A stretch of DNA of 64,000 nt, from NCBI GenBank assembly GCA_963728965.1, contig CAVSMH010000008.1, positions 868,001-932,000 on the forward strand, given 5' to 3'. Both the position numbers and the translations under genes were made by a program. How positions within the stretch are numbered: the first letter of the stretch is position 1; the number at the start of each line of letters is the position of its first letter. This document shows, one piece after another, positions 60,903 through 64,000 of the stretch. The notes beneath the pieces were generated by a model. It was not told the origin of the DNA, did not search any database, and saw nothing but the letters and a program-made list of their open reading frames with translations. The stretch comes from DASQZT01 sp963728965. Lineage in GTDB: Bacteria > Acidobacteriota > Terriglobia > Bryobacterales > Bryobacteraceae.

Positions 60903-61655
60903 TCGCGCAGGGTCAAACGCAGTTGTCAGACGGAACGATCGCTCCGGCCGCGAAGCCGCGATCAGCTCGTGCATCCGGCCTACCGGAAACCCGAGTTGCT
61001 GGCCACCGCGCCCAGCCAACTCTGGAGCTGGGATATCACCAAGCTTCGAGGTCCCGTGAAGTGGACCTACTTCTGCCTCTACGTGATCCTGGATGTCTTC
61101 AGCCGCTACGTCGTCGGCTGGATGGTCGCGCCCCGCGAAAGGGCCGAACTGGCCAAGCAATTCATCGAGGAAGCCATCGTCAAGCACCAAATTCCGGCCG
61201 GCCAGCTTACCATCCATGCCGACCGTGGCCGGGTCATGAAGTCCAAGCCGGTTGCCTTTTTGATGGCCGATCTGGGCGTCGCCAAGAGCCATAGCCGACC
61301 CTATGTTTCCGACGACAACCCCTATTCGGAAAGCCAGTTCCGCACTCTCAAGTATCGCCCGGAGTTCCCGGATCGCTTCGGCTGCATCCAAGACAGCCGC
61401 GCCTTCTGCCAGCAGTTCTTTCCGTGGTACAACCAGGAGCATCGCAATTCGGGCATCGGCCTGCTGACCCCGGCCATGGTTCATTTCGGCGAGGCCCCGA
61501 GCGTGCTGGAACGCCGCCAGATGCTTGATGTCGCTTACCAAGCGCACCTGGACCGCTTCGTGCGGCGGCCACCAAGACCGCTGCCGTTACCCTCGGAGGT
61601 CTGGATCAACAAGCCGATTCCAGGCAGCCAAACGACAAAGGGAGGAAGTCAGTAA
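60903..61655 (+). pseudogene. IS3-family transposase (OrfB), 5'-truncated
   Basis: The frame from about 60903 (visible as GTG 60969) encodes SRDQLVHPAYRKPELLATAPSQLWSWDITKL, and the rve-type integrase core DDE: Asp in WSWDITKL, Asp in TIHADRG, Glu in SESQFRTLKYRP. It ends PRPLPLPSEVWINKPIPG. The N-terminal helix-turn-helix parts of OrfA/OrfB are missing. The text after the stop, CCTCAAAGTGCTTGACAC, resembles the right end of this IS3 subgroup, so the right edge may lie near 61695. It follows directly a truncated phage gene start at 60889. Confidence 0.82.
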
Positions 61656-61724
61656 ACTCTCATGCCGGGTGCCTCAAAGTGCTTGACACGCGGGCCAGGC
61701 TGCTCGATTCCGCGAACTCTTCCT

Positions 61725-61823
61725 CGGCTTCTCCCACGGTTTTGCCCGCCCCTGCACTCCGGTCGGCCTCGCTACGCTCGGCCTCCCTACGTTCCGCGGT
61801 GGGCAAAACCGTAGGGGAAGCCG
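61725..61823. repeat. long imperfect inverted repeat (26-bp arms, 47-base loop)
   Basis: The arms at 61725-61750 (CGGCTTCTCCCACGGTTTTG...) and 61798-61823 pair at 23 of 26 positions, with three mismatches of the G/T type. The loop holds the near-repeat GTCGGCCTCGCTACGC / TCGGCCTCCCTACGT. The hairpin could be a small non-autonomous element or a terminator-like structure of an integrated element. Together with 61829-62046, where no gene is seen, it separates the IS3 fragment from the VOC gene. Confidence 0.7.
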
Positions 61824-61828
61824 AAGAG

Positions 61829-62046
61829 ATTCCATTGGTCTTCAAGTAGATGTCGATTCTCGCCCTGCTCAGTAATTACGACCGGGAGAACTGTCTCATC
61901 CATGTTGGCACGGAGGAGTCCTTCTGTTTCAGAAGCCATGCGAGGACCTGCCGCATAAGGCGTTTACAGGTCAACTTGAACTTCCGGGTGCCCAAGGATT
62001 CTGCCCGGGACTCGCCTTCGCATGCCGCTTTCCGGCACAACTGACG
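61829..62046. other. gap without recognisable gene
   Basis: With the hairpin and the IS edge this completes a stretch of 391 bases free of genes between 61656 and 62046. The plus-strand frame of 64 codons starting at 61850 has no ribosome site and no family resemblance. Base composition is lower in GC than in the neighbouring housekeeping region, in keeping with acquired DNA. Confidence 0.4.
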
Positions 62047-62475
62047 CTATCTTGCTTCTCGCATCGATGGGGTGAAAGTCACTCCGACCAACAATCCTTC
62101 CGGAGTGATGAAACGGCTGACGGTCTGGCCCCACGGTTCCTTTTTGTTCTTTACGAGCATTCGATGCCCTTGCGATTCGAGCTCCCGAGTTGCCTTCTCG
62201 ACATTGTCAACGTCAAACTCAAGCCAGGCGTGTGGCGCGGAGATCTCGTTGGGCCAGGAATCCTTACCAAAGCAGGACTGCGCTACTTGCGAAAGCGGCC
62301 ACAGAGCGAACGTTTTTGCGCCTTGCAGGGCTTCGGTATGAAGATAGCCGCCACTCTCTTCTTTGAAGCCAATACCGAGGATCTGGTTATAAAGCTTGCG
62401 ACTTGCAGTCGGCTCAGGGACGATCGGACCAAATCCCGCGATGAATAGCACTTTGATGTTTTCGCTGGCTTCCAT
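62047..62475 (-). CDS. VOC-family (glyoxalase/bleomycin-resistance-like) protein
   Basis: The 142-residue product from ATG 62473-62475 (AGGAG seven bases before) has the beta-alpha-beta-beta-beta fold: PEPTASRKLYNQILGIGFKEESGGYLHTE, the middle AWLEFDVDNVEKATRELESQGHRMLV and the end GQTVSRFITPEGLLVGVTFTP, where the ExPxG-type turn is clear. Metal ligands are not complete, so it may be a binding rather than catalytic member. Codon use is AT-richer than the core region. In-frame ATGs at 62493 and 62538 are less likely starts. Confidence 0.85.
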   Translation of the reverse strand: MEASENIKVLFIAGFGPIVPEPTASRKLYNQILGIGFKEESGGYLHTEALQGAKTFALWPLSQVAQSCFGKDSWPNEISAPHAWLEFDVDNVEKATRELESQGHRMLVKNKKEPWGQTVSRFITPEGLLVGVTFTPSMREAR

Positions 62476-62833
62476 AGCATCTCCTATTCCCATGATAAAT
62501 CCGGCCTTCGCCAACAAGCATGTCGGCTCCGCAAGCACCTGGCCATATCACGCCATCCCTCTACTTTGCCCCGACCCGGAAGGTGTGATCTTCATTCCGT
62601 GGATCGGCGTTCCTATCCGTCCAGATGGACCATCGCCACGGAACGCGAGGGGTTGAGCGTCAGGTTATTCTGAGCCATCTCACCCCGATGCATGCTTCAT
62701 TTCACCCACTGTTGTCCTAAAGTTCCAGATTGGACCATGTAAATCCTTACACGTGAGTTGGCAAACCGCGTGCACCAGCTCGAGGTCAGAATCGCGCCAG
62801 GGCGGTTGGGCCCATCATTTGGAGGTAGAGATA
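62476..62833. other. intergenic region between divergent genes
   Basis: These 358 bases hold no gene that can be supported. The right end has GGAGGTAGAGATA before the ATG at 62834. Neither a clear promoter pair nor a strong hairpin is seen. Confidence 0.35.
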
Positions 62834-63562
62834 ATGGCAAACACATTCGGAAGACCGCGTTGCGGCGTACTGCTAACCGCTTCCCTGCTGGCCACGGCAG
62901 CGGCCGGAATGGCCCAGATGGGCGGAATGCGGGGCGGGTACGGCGGCATCATGGGTGGAAACTCCCTCGGCGGCATGCTCGGCGGCTCGCTATCCGGGAT
63001 GATGGGCGGCGGGACAGGTCTGAGCATCGGCACGGACGGAACGCTGTACATTACTCGCTCTGTGCCAGCGCAAAGCCAGTCCACCCAGCCCGCAAGCACT
63101 CAGTTAGCGGCGATCGACCCCAACGGCAACGTAAAGTGGACTCTTTCCGTGAATAGCAGCAGCGCCTCGCAACCGGCCATTGGCAAGGACGGGATGCTGT
63201 TTGTGACAACGTCCGATTGGTTGAATTGGATGTACGACTGGATGTACACCCGAAGCATACCGTCTGCTGGCAGCACGCCGAACCTCCTGGTCATCAGACC
63301 AGATGCGACATCCGCGACCATTATCGCGACCGTTCCGCTTACGGGACAGATCGCATCTTCGCCGCAGATCGCGGCTGACAATGCGGGGAGTTACGCCGTC
63401 TACGTCGTGTGCGTCGATGCAATCTCGGGCAGCATCCTCAACACTACCGCAACGGCCGGCTCCTACCTGTATGCGTTTTCGCCGACCGGAACCTTGAAAT
63501 ACAAACTGCAATTGAGCCAGGGCGGGTCCGGAATCATGGGTCCTGGAATGATGGGTTTCTAA
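62834..63562 (+). CDS. secreted Met/Gly-rich protein with PQQ-like propeller blades
   Basis: The 242-residue product from ATG 62834 (GGAGG eight bases before) has a signal peptide (MANTFGRPRCGVLLTASLLATAAAGMAQ), a striking Met/Gly-rich part at about 28-65 (MGGMRGGYGGIMGGNSLGGMLGG) and then blades like LSIGTDGTLYITRSV, QLAAIDPNGNVKWTLSV, ASQPAIGKDGMLFVTTSD and YLYAFSPTGTLKYKLQL that recall PQQ/outer-membrane-type propellers. It ends with GIMGPGMMGF, another Met/Gly patch. Methionine-rich regions often bind copper(I); this is inference. The longer frame to 62753 lacks a leader. Confidence 0.72.
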   Translation: MANTFGRPRCGVLLTASLLATAAAGMAQMGGMRGGYGGIMGGNSLGGMLGGSLSGMMGGGTGLSIGTDGTLYITRSVPAQSQSTQPASTQLAAIDPNGNVKWTLSVNSSSASQPAIGKDGMLFVTTSDWLNWMYDWMYTRSIPSAGSTPNLLVIRPDATSATIIATVPLTGQIASSPQIAADNAGSYAVYVVCVDAISGSILNTTATAGSYLYAFSPTGTLKYKLQLSQGGSGIMGPGMMGF

Positions 63563-63718
63563 AGCTCAAGGCAAAAAGCGTCAAACGCTCTGAACGGCCA
63601 CGCCGCCGGTGACCGATCGAGGCTGCACCATGGGGCCTTCCATCATCAATATGGTCGGCCTCCACACTAGCCTTTCCAAGCCGATTGGATCCGTCGGCCC
63701 TCCCGGCAACCGATTCCG

Positions 63719-64000
63719 CTAGCGCGCCCTGGCCGCCACGATCGCCGCCGCCATCGCGACCTTGTGATCCTTGCTCAGCCGTACGCAGTGGACGGCTCCG
63801 CTGATGCGGCACTCGCCGCGAAGGTCGGTAGCCGCCGTCCGGTTCCCGTGCAAGCTCGCCGCGATGGGTGCGCGGGGCGCCGCGGGCGTCGCTTCCATCA
63901 CATGCGGCACCGGATCGCCGTACTCATCCACCACCCGCACCGCCATCACCCAGCTTCAGATGCACTCCGCTCAGCGGCTGTCCGGTAACAAAGTTGACCG
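63719..64000 (-). pseudogene. fragment of a carboxypeptidase-regulatory-domain protein (edge of window)
   Basis: On the minus strand the frame VNFVTGQPLSGVHLKLGD at the window edge and, in another frame, VRVVDEYGDPVPHV ... TDLRGECRISG recall two neighbouring carboxypeptidase-regulatory units of acidobacterial secreted proteins (usually VVDEDGDPVPGA...TDDRGEYRI). A stop codon in each frame and the loss of the middle part show decay. It continues outside the window. The 156 bases before it (63563-63718) hold nothing recognisable. Confidence 0.45.

Noticed and set aside
61660..61845. 61-codon minus-strand frame
   Set aside because: It is made by the arms and loop of the long inverted repeat; the repetitive AERREAERSEADRSA text is a by-product of the repeat.

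Overview
The window is GC-rich and densely coded, and its gene content points to an Acidobacteriota bacterium of the Solibacteres/Bryobacterales type. The evidence is three very large Oar-like TonB-dependent proteins with an N-terminal carboxypeptidase-regulatory domain, one long ABC permease of the acidobacterial MacB/FtsX type, a VWFA-related secreted protein of the acidobacterial kind, a Ser/Thr kinase joined to a WD40/TolB-like sensor half, and a kinase-rich two-component region. This assignment is inference from families; no rRNA or tRNA gene is visible.

Layout. 1-1.2 kb: start of an HrpB-type helicase and a TPR lipoprotein-like gene. 1.3-4.3 kb: CHASE3 histidine kinase and a secreted ComEC-like metallo-hydrolase. 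4.3-11.4 kb: a coherent redox system. A haem-binding (two CxxCH) histidine kinase and its sigma-54 activator are divergent from a five-gene operon (small membrane protein, cyclic-nucleotide-binding-domain protein without HTH, tetrahaem lipoprotein, Tat-exported four-cluster ferredoxin, NrfD-type quinol membrane subunit). The gap between them holds evenly spaced palindromes and a -24/-12 promoter. 11.4-18.7 kb: second signalling block with a SpoIIE-phosphatase response regulator, hybrid kinase, CheY-like regulator, a hybrid kinase that carries a complete blue-light LOV motif, and a diadenylate-cyclase-like DACNV protein. 18.7-40.5 kb: secreted and surface proteins (VWA protein, Asn/Gly-rich protein, three Oar-like receptors of which one is frameshifted), two YbaK-type tRNA deacylases, S9 peptidase, ADOP-type permease, type-3 prolyl-tRNA synthetase, Ser/Thr kinase.

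40.6-48.5 kb is a housekeeping operon on the minus strand (phoH-ybeY-corC-era-BON-SMP30-NUDIX-mutS2) with almost every junction overlapping; a transglutaminase remnant abuts its end. 48.6-54.6 kb is a complete SUF operon (sufB-C-D-S-U, DUF59/SufT, Rrf2 regulator) with a good promoter carrying a 10-bp palindrome over the -10 box.

54.8-64.0 kb is accessory and decaying. A methyltransferase and a double-rhodanese protein are followed by a serine hydrolase broken by an internal deletion and by a junction into foreign DNA at about 57215. From there to about 61.7 kb lie a broken primase/helicase tail, a dead HigA, an intact HigBA pair, several phage-tail-like genes with frameshifts, an IS3 transposase lacking its 5' part, and a long imperfect hairpin. 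After it come a VOC-family protein, a Met/Gly-rich secreted propeller-like protein and a degraded carboxypeptidase-regulatory fragment at the edge.

Two genes (Oar-like at 25.5-28.9 kb and the rhodanese at 55.7-56.7 kb) each carry a one-base loss and a one-base gain that restore the frame; this may be true decay or consensus error and raw reads would decide.
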